Shown here piece by piece: positions 52,822-60,792 of a DNA stretch of 64,000 bases; position 1 is the stretch's first letter; every line of letters starts with the position of its first letter. The notes beneath the pieces are model-generated. The model worked only from the letters and a program-made list of their open reading frames with translations. It did no database searches and was not told the DNA's origin. Source of the stretch: Ruminococcus sp. (GTDB lineage: Bacteria; Bacillota; Clostridia; Oscillospirales; Ruminococcaceae); contig JAFXXD010000021.1 in assembly GCA_017542475.1 (NCBI GenBank), positions 21,729-85,728 on the forward strand, written 5' to 3'. Position numbers and translations under genes: made by a program.

Positions 52822-54450
52822 ATGAAAAAACTACTCTCACTTGCTGCTGCGGCGATGACTGTAACTGCCGCAATGGTAGGACCGTCCTCGACTACGCTCG
52901 CGGACACGGACTCAACCAGCTACCTCCTGAGCTGCTCATTTGAGAGCGGTGAAGACGGCTGGACAGGCAGAGGCGGCGCTTCTGTCGAAGCATCATCAAA
53001 AACATCGTTCGACGGCAGTAACGCTCTCTACTGCACGAATCGCTCCGATTCGTGGAACGGCGCGGCTATAAGCCTCGACGATTCCTACGCGGGCGAAACA
53101 TTTAGCTTCAGCACAAACGTTAAATACGAGAGCGGCAAAGACACGGCACTCTACCACTTCACAATGCAGTATAACGACGGCAGCGAGACTAAGTACGAAA
53201 AAATCGCAAGCGCTAACATCATAAAGGGCGAATGGGCTCAGCTCGCTAACCCGAGCTTCACTGTTCCCGCAAATTCATCCGAGATCTCGATATATGTCGA
53301 GACAGCAACAGGAACAAGCGACTTCTACGTTGACGACGTGAAGGTAGCCGCAGAAGGCACGGTCATAGAAGGCGCAAAGGGCGGAAAATACATCCCCGGA
53401 GACATCTTCCCCGACGGAGTTGTCGATACCTTTGACCTCATATGTGCGAGAAAGCTCATCGTGGCTTCCGACCAGCCCTCTCCTCAGTCTATAAATGCGG
53501 ACGTGGACAAGAGCAAGGAGTTTGCTGTCAACGACCTTGTTCTACTTGACGAGTTCATAAGCGGAAAAATAACCGAATTCCCCGAGAATATCCCCGTGGA
53601 AGAGGTCACTCCCTTCGACTACGAGGCTAACAAACAGTTCAAGGAGGCTCCCGGCGACTACTTCAGTCAGTGCCAGCAGCAGGGCAAGGTAACTCAGGAG
53701 AACTACAGCAGTATCAGAGGCAACAAGACCCTCTACGTTTACACCCCCTACAACTACGACCCCGAGAAGAAGTACAACATATTCTACCTCATGCACGGCG
53801 GCGGAGAGAACGAAAAGACACTCTTCTTCCAGGACGACACGATGATACAGAATATGCTCGACCATATGATAATGAACGGCGAGCTTGAGCCGCTCATCGT
53901 AGTAACACCTACATTCAACGGTCAGGGCGGCGAAGCGGCTAACTTCTATGAGGAGCTCCGCGCAAACGTTATCCCCTTCGTTGAGGGCAAGTATTCAACT
54001 TACGCTGAATCTACCTCAGAGGAGGACATCAGAGCTTCGAGAATGCACCGTGCTTACGGCGGCTTCTCAATGGGCTCGGTATCCACATGGCAGGTATTCA
54101 AGAACGACATCGACCTCGTTGGCTACTTCATGCCTCTCAGCGGCGACCACTGGGGCGGAAACGACGCTTACGGGAAGGCTAAAGACCTCGCGGACGCTGT
54201 TGACAGGTCTGGCTTCACTGACAGACAGTACTTCATCTTTGCGGCTACAGGCTCGGACGATATCGCTTACCCGAACGTTAACCCGCAGGTAGACGAGATG
54301 AAGAAGATGAGCCAGTTCAAGTTCACCTCCGACTTCTCCGAGGGTAACTTCTACTTTATGGTAGCTCCCGGCAAGACACACTGGTGGGGCTACGTAAGAC
54401 ACTACGTATACGACGCTCTCCCCTACTTCTTCCACGAGACAGGCGAGTAA
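52822..54450 (+). CDS. secreted esterase: CBM22, dockerin, CE1-type (feruloyl/acetyl xylan) esterase
   Basis: A signal peptide (about 1-28) is followed by a CBM22-like xylan-binding module (about 36-175; SFESGEDGWTGRGGASVE). A type-I dockerin spans about 190-252 (DIFPDGVVDTFDLICARK and a degenerate second repeat). The CE1 alpha/beta-hydrolase domain occupies about 265-540. The nucleophile elbow is GGFSMG with Ser416, the histidine is in KTHWW (His520), and an Asp near 479-480 may complete the triad. It probably removes ferulate or acetate from xylan side chains in an enzyme complex. AAAAGGGA lies near the ATG. Confidence 0.93.
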   Translation: MKKLLSLAAAAMTVTAAMVGPSSTTLADTDSTSYLLSCSFESGEDGWTGRGGASVEASSKTSFDGSNALYCTNRSDSWNGAAISLDDSYAGETFSFSTNVKYESGKDTALYHFTMQYNDGSETKYEKIASANIIKGEWAQLANPSFTVPANSSEISIYVETATGTSDFYVDDVKVAAEGTVIEGAKGGKYIPGDIFPDGVVDTFDLICARKLIVASDQPSPQSINADVDKSKEFAVNDLVLLDEFISGKITEFPENIPVEEVTPFDYEANKQFKEAPGDYFSQCQQQGKVTQENYSSIRGNKTLYVYTPYNYDPEKKYNIFYLMHGGGENEKTLFFQDDTMIQNMLDHMIMNGELEPLIVVTPTFNGQGGEAANFYEELRANVIPFVEGKYSTYAESTSEEDIRASRMHRAYGGFSMGSVSTWQVFKNDIDLVGYFMPLSGDHWGGNDAYGKAKDLADAVDRSGFTDRQYFIFAATGSDDIAYPNVNPQVDEMKKMSQFKFTSDFSEGNFYFMVAPGKTHWWGYVRHYVYDALPYFFHETGE

Positions 54451-54462
54451 ACCGATAACAGC

Positions 54463-54494
54463 AAGGCGGCACAAAAAAATGTGCCGCCTTTTTT
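54463..54494 (+). terminator. terminator of the esterase gene
   Basis: AAGGCGGCAC and GTGCCGCCTT with an A-rich loop, followed by six T. Confidence 0.9.
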
Positions 54495-54502
54495 CGCAGA
54501 TG

Positions 54503-54549
54503 TGAAATATTTACCCCTCCGAATCTTACTATATAGTCAGAGGACCTCA
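54503..54549 (+). promoter_or_regulatory. candidate ECF-type autoregulatory promoter, copy 1
   Basis: TGAAATAT (54503-54510), 18 bases, CTATAT (54529-54534), then AGAGGACCTCA (54539-54549). The same elements precede the paralogous sigma gene at 58.4 kb with a 17-base spacer. Sharing between duplicated loci suggests recognition by the sigma factors themselves. Confidence 0.6.
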
Positions 54550-54575
54550 ACGCCTCACGAAAGGAGGCTTATCCA

Positions 54576-55130
54576 GTGGATGATGCATCAATAATCGAGC
54601 TTCTCCGAAACAGGGACGAAACTGCGCTCACAGAGCTGAAACGCAAGTATGAGCGCTTATGCCTGTATATTGCGGGAAATGTGCTCTCTCAGCGGGAGGA
54701 TATCGAGGAATGTGTGAGTTCTGCCTACTATGAGGTCTGGAACACCATACCGCCTGCCGCTCCAGACGACCTGAAAAGCTACCTATGCCGCATAGTGCGG
54801 AATATAGCCATAAACAGGTACGAGTACAACTCCGCGGCAAAGCGCGACAGCCGACTTGCGGTATCGCTCGACGAGATCGCGGACTGCGTGCCCGCTACTC
54901 CCGACGAGAACATCTCGCTCACCGACCTTGCGGACGCGATAAGCCGCTTCCTGCGGTCACAGAACGATGTTCACAGACGTGTATTCGTGCGCAGATACAC
55001 CTACGGCGACTCGCTTGCAGATATCGCGCGGCGGTACTCGCTGAACGAGAGAACGGTCGCGACTTATCTCTTCCGCACACGGAAAAAGCTTAAGGAATTC
55101 TTGAAGAAAGAGGGGTATGACTATGAATAA
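54576..55130 (+). CDS. ECF-type sigma factor, paralogue A
   Basis: The 184-residue protein has region 2 (YERLCLYIAGNVLSQREDIEECVSSAYYEVWNTIP, in parts) and region 4 (RRVFVRRYTYGDSLADIARRYSLNERTVATYLFRTRKKLKEFL). It is close to the sigma factor at 57888-58442 along the whole length. AAAGGAGG precedes the start; an in-frame GTG-type start at this position encodes MDDASIIELLRNRDE. The downstream anti-sigma gene overlaps its 3' end by 14 bases. Confidence 0.93.
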   Translation: MDDASIIELLRNRDETALTELKRKYERLCLYIAGNVLSQREDIEECVSSAYYEVWNTIPPAAPDDLKSYLCRIVRNIAINRYEYNSAAKRDSRLAVSLDEIADCVPATPDENISLTDLADAISRFLRSQNDVHRRVFVRRYTYGDSLADIARRYSLNERTVATYLFRTRKKLKEFLKKEGYDYE

Positions 55131-56007
55131 GAAGGATTTTATGAAGGCAATGTCCATGATAGACGACAATCTCATGCGCGACGCCGACACCGTCACAAAG
55201 GCTGATACTCCCGAATATGAGGAGTCGGTATCGGGCGTAGAGCACTATCGCCGTCCCGTATGGCAGACCGTCACAACGCTCGCGGCTTCGCTTCTGCTCG
55301 TTATCGGCGTGGGAGCGGGCGGAACGTACTATCTCACCCACCGCGGAGCTCCTGCTCCCGACGAAGAGCAGATAATCGCGGCTTCCACAGCAGAGACAGA
55401 AACAACTTCGGCTGAGACAGACAAGCAGGCGGAGGTGACTACAGTGCCGACAAGAAAAAGAGATACACTTGCAAAGACCACTATAAAAGGCGAAACAAGA
55501 GAAAGTACTTATACACAGCCCGTATCTGACCCGTCCGAAGACGGCGAGGAGCGCGAGCCCATAAGCGACACGCCCGTTACCACAGCAACTCCAACCTCCC
55601 CTGCTCCGCAGACCACTGTCACAACAGGGAAAATAGTTGCTGACTCGACTGCCGTTCAGACTACGGCAATACCCGTATGGACGCAGTTCCCGCAGACGAC
55701 TCGTATCGACCCAAACTGGCACCCCAATATTGACCCTGCTGAATGGGACTACGACATTTTCGCTGACTTGGCGAAGAACAGCTACTATTCGACTACCTGC
55801 GACGGTATCCCCCAGTACAGACTTGTTGCTCCCGACGGAACGGAGTACCTCATCAACCTGTCAGAACAGTGGGTATGGCGCAGAACTCCCGACATGATAG
55901 GGAAATCCGTAGAACCCGAAGAAGCAATGCTCACTCCGACCCAGTGGTATTACCTTAAAAAACACGGCGCAGACATAGGAATGCGCGAGGACATATACGG
56001 CTGGTAA
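55117..56007 (+). CDS. membrane-anchored probable anti-sigma factor, paralogue A
   Basis: The 296-residue protein has a cytoplasmic N-terminus of about 50 residues with the motif SGVEHYRRPVWQ, one membrane segment (about 53-72) and a long Thr/Ser/Pro-rich outer linker (about 85-200). The end is a short domain with PQYRLVAPDGTEYLINLSEQW. It overlaps the sigma gene by 14 bases (ATGACTATGAATAA). The layout recalls RsgI-like anti-sigma proteins that sense external polysaccharide in clostridia, but no carbohydrate-binding module is recognisable, so the sensing role is inference. Confidence 0.78.
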   Translation: MTMNKKDFMKAMSMIDDNLMRDADTVTKADTPEYEESVSGVEHYRRPVWQTVTTLAASLLLVIGVGAGGTYYLTHRGAPAPDEEQIIAASTAETETTSAETDKQAEVTTVPTRKRDTLAKTTIKGETRESTYTQPVSDPSEDGEEREPISDTPVTTATPTSPAPQTTVTTGKIVADSTAVQTTAIPVWTQFPQTTRIDPNWHPNIDPAEWDYDIFADLAKNSYYSTTCDGIPQYRLVAPDGTEYLINLSEQWVWRRTPDMIGKSVEPEEAMLTPTQWYYLKKHGADIGMREDIYGW

Positions 56008-56078
56008 ACACACATCCTCCAATAAGTGCAGAGGCGGCGTACAGCCGCCCGCACGCTCCATTCAAATCTGACAAAGCA

Positions 56079-56116
56079 AGAAGAACCTCTCGGATAGCCG
56101 AGAGGTTCTTCTTGTT
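56079..56116. terminator. bidirectional terminator between the two sigma loci
   Basis: AAGAAGAACCTCTCGG and its complement form a 16-bp perfect stem with a 4-base loop between the convergent anti-sigma genes. Confidence 0.95.
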
Positions 56117-56125
56117 ATATGGAGT

Positions 56126-57901
56126 TTATACAGGTATGAATTTTATGCCGTGGTCTTCAATTTCAAACGTGCTCAGCTCGCCGTGCTTTGAGGTGACGTC
56201 CCAGTTGCTGTTCACGGACTGTCTGTTGATGCGGAGCTCGCCGTCCTCCTCGTACAGCCAGTATACCCTTTCTTCGCCATTTCTGTCAAACGAGGTGTAA
56301 ATAGAGCCGTTGTGGATATCCCAGACTGCAAGCTGTCCGCATATCCTGCTGCTGAGTCCCATGTCGTAGGTCGTGCAGAGCTCGGGATAGCCGTCTCCGT
56401 TGATATCAGCGAAGTAAGCCTGTCCGCCAGTTGCCACGCTGCCGAACTTCTCGCGGGTCTTCTTGTTGTATATCTCAATATTGCGCTTCATTCCGTTCCA
56501 CGAGAATACATAGTCAGGGTACTGCTTTATCGTGATATTCTCGAAGCTGCGGATGTCGAAGCTATCCACCGTCGCGTCGTGCCAGCACCATACGCCGCTG
56601 ACATTTACGGGGTCGGCGGGCTCTGCCTTTGTGAGCAGCGACAGAGTATAGGTGTCTATCGCGAGCAGGTCGTTATAATTTGCCGCATAGCCCGTGCCCT
56701 CTACAGCGAAATACTTGTTTGCCGCGAGCGTGTAGTCGTGTATCAAGCCCTTGTTGTCAGTAACATAGATGTGCGTGAAGTTTCCGTCGAGGTAGCGCCA
56801 ATCTTCGCCGACATTCTTGGTGAAGGTCAGCTTCTGTATCATCGGAATGAGCTCCCTTATCTCGTCTTTGCCGAGAGCCACATAATAATTGTACATCGGG
56901 TTAGTAAGCTCGACACATCTGATGTAGTCAACGTGGCAGTCCTTGATATCGCCGAGGACGTCCGTGAGAGTATCGGGATCTCCCGCCTTCTGACGGCATT
57001 TCAGCACGAAGTCCATAACGTTCTCGTAGCGAATGTCTATGTAATCCTGCTTGGTGGGACTTGTATATTTGCCGTAGTAGAGCTCCACAACGCCGCACTT
57101 ATCTGTTTTAGCTCCAGTCATTCCATTTACAATGAGCGTGAACTCGAATTCGAGCTTGCCGTCCTTGTTCTCCGTATAGACGGGTATCTCCCATACGCAT
57201 ACGCCCGAGCCGATGTCCTCGTGATTATACGCCGCAAAGTCGCCCAGCGTGAGGTTGTCGCCGTACTCGGCATAGCGCTTGACGAGGTCAAGCGTCAGTC
57301 TGCCGTCTGCTGGAGGTATCGGCACGGGAGCTGTTGTCGTCGCGGGAGACTGCGTGGTCTTTGCCGCGGTAGTTGTCGTGCTCCTGCCGCTTGAAGCGGT
57401 ATTCGCCTTTGCTGTCGTCCTCGCTGCGGAGGTGCTCTTCCCTGCCGTCGTTGTCTTAGCAGTCTCGCCCTTTACGGGAGGACCTGATGTGTTGGCGAGC
57501 TGCTCGGCTTTCTCTTTTGCGGCAGTGGTAGTTGACGGCGACTTCTCACCCTTGTCGGAAGCGACAGTGCTCGATGCCGACTCCTTGCCGTCCTCGGTCG
57601 TGGGAGCTATAGCCTCCGACTCGATTATCTCCTCATCGGGAGCGGAGCTTCCGCGGTGCTTAATATAGTATGTACCGCCCGCGGCTGCTCCCGCAATTAT
57701 CACCACCGCGGACGCTATCGCCGTTATCTTCTGCCATATAGGTCTGCGGTAAGGCTCAACACCCGAAACCGTGAGCTCGGGCTCGGCATCGTCCGCATAT
57801 TTAGCCTCCGAAACGGTATCGGCAGGCATTTCTGCTTCTTTCACAAGGTCGTCGTCGATAAGATTCATTGCCTCATACAATTTCAGCTTATTCATGATCA
57901 T
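56126..57901 (-). CDS. membrane-anchored probable anti-sigma factor, paralogue B
   Basis: The 591-residue protein has the same plan as paralogue A: cytoplasmic N-terminus with SGVEPYRRPIWQ, one membrane segment (about 60-80), a Thr/Ala/Ser-rich linker (about 95-195), then a much larger outer region. Near its end it has an FG-GAP-like calcium repeat (YFADINGDGYPELCTTYD). The larger ectodomain could sense a different signal. It overlaps the sigma gene by 14 bases at its start (ATGATCATGAATAA), exactly like paralogue A. Confidence 0.78.
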   Translation of the reverse strand: MIMNKLKLYEAMNLIDDDLVKEAEMPADTVSEAKYADDAEPELTVSGVEPYRRPIWQKITAIASAVVIIAGAAAGGTYYIKHRGSSAPDEEIIESEAIAPTTEDGKESASSTVASDKGEKSPSTTTAAKEKAEQLANTSGPPVKGETAKTTTAGKSTSAARTTAKANTASSGRSTTTTAAKTTQSPATTTAPVPIPPADGRLTLDLVKRYAEYGDNLTLGDFAAYNHEDIGSGVCVWEIPVYTENKDGKLEFEFTLIVNGMTGAKTDKCGVVELYYGKYTSPTKQDYIDIRYENVMDFVLKCRQKAGDPDTLTDVLGDIKDCHVDYIRCVELTNPMYNYYVALGKDEIRELIPMIQKLTFTKNVGEDWRYLDGNFTHIYVTDNKGLIHDYTLAANKYFAVEGTGYAANYNDLLAIDTYTLSLLTKAEPADPVNVSGVWCWHDATVDSFDIRSFENITIKQYPDYVFSWNGMKRNIEIYNKKTREKFGSVATGGQAYFADINGDGYPELCTTYDMGLSSRICGQLAVWDIHNGSIYTSFDRNGEERVYWLYEEDGELRINRQSVNSNWDVTSKHGELSTFEIEDHGIKFIPV

Positions 57902-58442
57902 AACCTTCTTTCCGTAAAAAGTCTTTCAGCTTGTTTCTTGTCCGAAAGAGATATGTAGCGACCGTTTTCTCGTTCATTCCGTAAAGCTCTGCTATGTGCC
58001 CGAGCGAATCACCGTACCAGTACCGCCTTACAAACACCTTGCGGTGCTTCTCGTCCTGCTCCCGAAGGAAGCGGCTTATCGCCTCGGCGAGCTCCTTCGC
58101 GGAGAGCTCCTCCTCTGCCCTTGCGGGTATGCACTCGGCGAGCTCATCCAGTGACATCGTCAGCTGGGAGCTCCGCTTCTCTGCGGAGTTGTACTTCAGC
58201 CTGTCTATCGCCTTGTTCTTGACGATACGGCAGAGGTACGTTTTCAGGTCGTCAGGAGCCGCGGGAGGAATGTTGTTCCACACCTCGAAGTAGGCGGAGT
58301 TCACGCACTCCTCTGCGTCCTCGTGCACGGACAGGATATTGCCCGCAACATAAGCACAGAGCTTATCGTATTTCTTTTTCAGTTCTGCGATCGCACTTTC
58401 ATCTCTCTTACGGAACAGCTCGAGTATCTGTGTATCCTCCAT
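57888..58442 (-). CDS. ECF-type sigma factor, paralogue B
   Basis: The 184-residue protein has region 2 (YDKLCAYVAGNILSVHEDAEECVNSAYFEVWNNIP, in parts) and region 4 (HRKVFVRRYWYGDSLGHIAELYGMNEKTVATYLFRTRNKLKDFL). It is a clear duplicate of the factor at 54576. The two loci converge with about 120 bases between them, suggesting an inverted duplication. Divergence of the linker between regions 2 and 4 is limited, so cross-talk between the pairs is possible. Confidence 0.93.
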   Translation of the reverse strand: MEDTQILELFRKRDESAIAELKKKYDKLCAYVAGNILSVHEDAEECVNSAYFEVWNNIPPAAPDDLKTYLCRIVKNKAIDRLKYNSAEKRSSQLTMSLDELAECIPARAEEELSAKELAEAISRFLREQDEKHRKVFVRRYWYGDSLGHIAELYGMNEKTVATYLFRTRNKLKDFLRKEGYDHE

Positions 58443-58468
58443 CAGACAAGCCCCCTTCCGTAATATGC

Positions 58469-58514
58469 TGAGGTCCTCTACCCATATAGTCGAATTTCCC
58501 CGCAGGATATTTCA
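58469..58514 (-). promoter_or_regulatory. candidate ECF-type autoregulatory promoter, copy 2
   Basis: On the minus strand TGAAATAT (58507-58514), 17 bases, CTATAT (58484-58489), then AGAGGACCTCA (58469-58479), matching copy 1 at 54503-54549. Confidence 0.6.
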
Positions 58515-58523
58515 CTCTTCCGA

Positions 58524-58561
58524 AAAAAATACGGAGCTTCCCGCAGACACGGGAGGCTCCG
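58524..58561 (-). terminator. terminator of the zinc-ribbon gene
   Basis: CGGAGCCTCCCG and CGGGAAGCTCCG pair with one internal mismatch, followed by TATTTTTTTC on the minus strand. Confidence 0.85.
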
Positions 58562-58568
58562 ACTATTA

Positions 58569-59027
58569 TTATACTATTTCCACGCTCAGAGTTATCATAT
58601 GCCTTTCGGTAGCCTTGTCCCCGAAGGCAGAATCCACCTCAAAACTCCTCTGAAGCGTCACGGGCAGCTTGTCGATGGGGTACCAGTCACCGTCGAAGCG
58701 GACATTCAGATTGTTTATCGTCACATCGCCGTATCTGCTGAGCGGATAATCGTACCGAGTAAGGTCGTGCTCGCCGTCCTCTATCGGCAGGTCAAGGGTA
58801 GAGCTGAGCGTGCAGCGCTCCCCTCTCCCGAAGATATGTATGCGCAGCTTGAATGCGGAATTGGAGGCATCGGGCTCAGTATTCGGCATACGGAAAGAGA
58901 CCGTACTGCCGCACCGCGCACAGATAAGCCTTTCGGGTCTTTTGTCAAACGGGTCTCCGTTCATCCCGCCTACAGTGATTATGTCCCTTGAGCCGCAGCC
59001 GCGGCAGACCAAACGAGTAGAGCTCAT
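58569..59027 (-). CDS. small zinc-ribbon protein of unknown function
   Basis: The 152-residue protein has an N-terminal zinc ribbon (CRGCGSRD, then CARCGSTVSF) and a beta-rich remainder with no family I recognise. AAGGAG precedes the ATG. It has its own promoter and terminator, so it is monocistronic. No signal peptide or membrane segment is present, which indicates a cytoplasmic protein. Confidence 0.78.
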   Translation of the reverse strand: MSSTRLVCRGCGSRDIITVGGMNGDPFDKRPERLICARCGSTVSFRMPNTEPDASNSAFKLRIHIFGRGERCTLSSTLDLPIEDGEHDLTRYDYPLSRYGDVTINNLNVRFDGDWYPIDKLPVTLQRSFEVDSAFGDKATERHMITLSVEIV

Positions 59028-59074
59028 ATCTTCATCTCCTTACAGGCTTGTCGAAAGGGTGATACCTTAAACGC

Positions 59075-59103
59075 ATTATAACACGAACAGCGCACATAAG
59101 CAA
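59075..59103 (-). promoter_or_regulatory. promoter of the zinc-ribbon gene
   Basis: On the minus strand TTGCTT (59098-59103), 17 bp, TATAAT (59075-59080). Confidence 0.75.
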
Positions 59104-59336
59104 CATAATTCTTGCAGTACGGAAACATTTCTGTAATAATACAACAATCAGCCTGTGGAAAGCAGTGCACTATGCTGAAAAAATGAAGCTGCATATCCGA
59201 ATAATGCAGACATCAAAAGCAGCAGCAGACTGCTCACTGCACCCAAAAGAGGACACGTCATTTTCGCTCCCAATGACAAATGATACCGCCCCAAATTGTG
59301 CATTGTACAATTTGGAGCGGAAAACATAATACATAT
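59104..59336. other. intergenic region with one hairpin
   Basis: No convincing gene is seen in these bases. A long AT-containing hairpin (CCGCCCCAAATTGTGCA and TGTACAATTTGGAGCGG) at about 59287-59323 lies just past the sortase stop. It may help end that transcript although it lacks a clear T-run. Confidence 0.5.
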
Positions 59337-59870
59337 TTAGGTCTGTGTTTGGCCTTTCAGAATACCGACCACCACCTGCCGCTGCGTCCCGTCATCTGTA
59401 CAGGAGATGACCGTCAGGCGATTATCGCCAAAGTCATTCAGCACCCACGTATCCGACGGCTCGACAGTTTTGTAATCCGTTACCACGTACCTGTAGCGCG
59501 TGCGGTTCTCGTCGGTGTCCACGAGGAACATCTCATCGCCTGTCTCTATCTCGTCGAGGTCGTTGAAAATCTCTGCGTATATCGTACTGTTGTGTCCTGC
59601 GATGCAGTAATTGCCCTTTCCGAGAGCACCTGTGCCCTCAAAGTGTCCCGCCGAGACCTGCAACGCCTTGTCGTCCGTCCCCTCAAGCACGGGGACTTTT
59701 ATGTCCAGCCTCGGTATCTCGAAGTTGATGTTGTTATTGAGGAGCTTTCGCAGATAGAGCTCGCGGCTTATCTTCCTGTAGCCGTAAAATGACAGCGCTC
59801 CGACGCCAAATACTATCATTATGATGCCGATGACGAACATCGGCTTGTTTCTTTTACGTTTCTTTTCCAT
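59337..59870 (-). CDS. sortase
   Basis: The start MEKKRKRNKPMFVIG is chosen over one 54 bases upstream because it gives the usual basic N-terminus before a single membrane segment (about 10-32). The catalytic His is in CIAGHNS, the catalytic Cys in LTVISCTDDGTQR and the Arg three residues after it (GTQRQV). Sortases join surface proteins with LPxTG-like signals to peptidoglycan. The protein is about 177 residues, resembling class D or E enzymes. The large surface protein starting at 60793 is a possible substrate, but its C-terminus lies outside the window. Confidence 0.9.
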   Translation of the reverse strand: MEKKRKRNKPMFVIGIIMIVFGVGALSFYGYRKISRELYLRKLLNNNINFEIPRLDIKVPVLEGTDDKALQVSAGHFEGTGALGKGNYCIAGHNSTIYAEIFNDLDEIETGDEMFLVDTDENRTRYRYVVTDYKTVEPSDTWVLNDFGDNRLTVISCTDDGTQRQVVVGILKGQTQT

Positions 59871-59895
59871 ACTTCCCCCCGTTCCGTCTGAAACA

Positions 59896-59924
59896 ATTAT
59901 AACACTTTTACTACGCCAATGCAA
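59896..59924 (-). promoter_or_regulatory. promoter of the sortase gene
   Basis: On the minus strand TTGCAT (59919-59924), 17 bp, TATAAT (59896-59901). Confidence 0.78.
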
Positions 59925-60119
59925 TATGTGAAGTCAAAGCGGGGAGTCTTCAGTGCAATCGTAATTTGCAGACACGCAAGCCTCAATATGTCTTTTCTTA
60001 TGCTACGATAATGAAAAACAGCTATAAATAGCTATATTACGTTAGCTATTGTCAGACGCACAAGCCTGACATCTGCGCAAAATTTTTCCTATTGCCAATA
60101 TAGGAATAGCTATCACACA
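59925..60119. other. intergenic region without recognised gene
   Basis: A+T-rich sequence with short repeats such as AGCTAT/ATAGCT and a repeated CAGACRCRCAAGCCT-like segment (at about 59970 and 60053). No open frame with a ribosome site is convincing. Confidence 0.5.
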
Positions 60120-60121
60120 AA

Positions 60122-60150
60122 CAAAAATCCCCGATAATTCGGGGATTCTC
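60122..60150 (-). terminator. second terminator downstream of tRNA-Leu
   Basis: AATCCCCGA and TCGGGGATT with a short loop, followed by TTTTGTTTG on the minus strand. Confidence 0.8.
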
Positions 60151-60189
60151 AATGTTTTATCTATACGGAATAGATGACTCTCATGCGCG

Positions 60190-60223
60190 GAAAAAACTTG
60201 CGCCCCACATAATGTGGAGCGCG
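60190..60223 (-). terminator. terminator of tRNA-Leu
   Basis: GCGCTCCACAT and ATGTGGGGCGC pair (one G-U), followed by AAGTTTTTTCC on the minus strand, about 25 bases after the tRNA. Confidence 0.85.
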
Positions 60224-60247
60224 AAATTGCCCGCGGGGGCTCCCCGC

Positions 60248-60334
60248 TGGTGCGGATAACAGGACTTGAACCTGCATGTCCTTGCGAACATATGGACCTG
60301 AACCATACGCGTCTGCCAATTCCGCCATATCCGC
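60248..60334 (-). tRNA. tRNA-Leu (anticodon CAG)
   Basis: Minus strand: acceptor GCGGATA/TATCCGC, D-loop with AATTGGCAGACGC, anticodon stem TATGG/CCATA and loop TTCAGGT giving CAG, a long variable arm, T-loop GTTCAAGTC and an encoded CCA. It reads CUG codons. Confidence 0.96.
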
Positions 60335-60345
60335 ATTGCCTTAAT

Positions 60346-60374
60346 ATTATACCACAACTACAACGCATTGTCAA
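60346..60374 (-). promoter_or_regulatory. consensus promoter of tRNA-Leu
   Basis: On the minus strand TTGACA (60369-60374), 17 bp, TATAAT (60346-60351). Confidence 0.92.
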
Positions 60375-60625
60375 GCGTTTTTATAATATTTTTTGAAATC
60401 AAATACGTTGCGGATAATATAGAAGCCTTAACTAAGGCAATATCCAAAGCAGAGGTATCAAACAAGCTGCCAAACTTACAAATAGTATATTTTGGAATCG
60501 GGTCAACAAAACGTGTAATTTGTTTACAAAAGATCAACATATTCACGCTGAAAATGTGTTAAAATACACATATAGAAAATTTATAAAGCAATATAGATTT
60601 TCTGCGACAATATATGGAAAAAGGG
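60375..60625. other. A+T-rich intergenic region
   Basis: About 250 bases of clearly lower G+C than the surroundings. Short open frames exist on both strands but lack ribosome sites and overlap the tRNA promoter, so none is called. This may be the edge of an acquired segment carrying the large surface protein. Confidence 0.5.
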
Positions 60626-60654
60626 TTGACAATTATGCAATGGGCTGATAAACT
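60626..60654 (+). promoter_or_regulatory. promoter upstream of the surface-protein leader
   Basis: TTGACA (60626-60631), 17 bp, TAAACT (60649-60654). Confidence 0.65.
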
Positions 60655-60738
60655 AAGAACAGAACTTAACATAACAGCTAAGGCTAACTGCGCCCTTTTC
60701 ACAATTTCACAGGTAATAAAAGCGTACTCTATGGGATA
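60634..60738 (+). CDS. possible 34-residue leader peptide
   Basis: An ATG at 60634 follows AAAAAGGG by 8 bases and encodes MQWADKLRTELNITAKANCA, continuing to a TAA inside the next hairpin. If the promoter at 60626 is the real one, transcription would begin after this ATG and the peptide would not be made. The two calls therefore exclude each other and confidence is low. Confidence 0.3.
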
Positions 60739-60769
60739 AGTATTTCCCGTGGGGGCGCTTTTTGTTTTA
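60713..60769 (+). terminator. terminator-like hairpin in the leader of the surface-protein gene
   Basis: AAGCG...CTC.ATGGGA and TCCCGT.GGG...CGCTT form an imperfect GC-rich stem followed by TTTTTGTTTT, ending about 8 bases before the AAGGAGG site of the next gene. It either ends a short upstream transcript or attenuates the surface-protein gene. Confidence 0.7.
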
Positions 60770-60792
60770 TCACAACAAGGAGGATATGACTT

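Noticed and set aside
60042-60396. Open frames across tRNA-Leu on both strands
   Set aside because: They overlap a complete tRNA with promoter and terminator.
60368-60562. 64-codon frame starting in the tRNA-Leu promoter
   Set aside because: No ribosome site and strongly A+T-rich; no similarity recognised.
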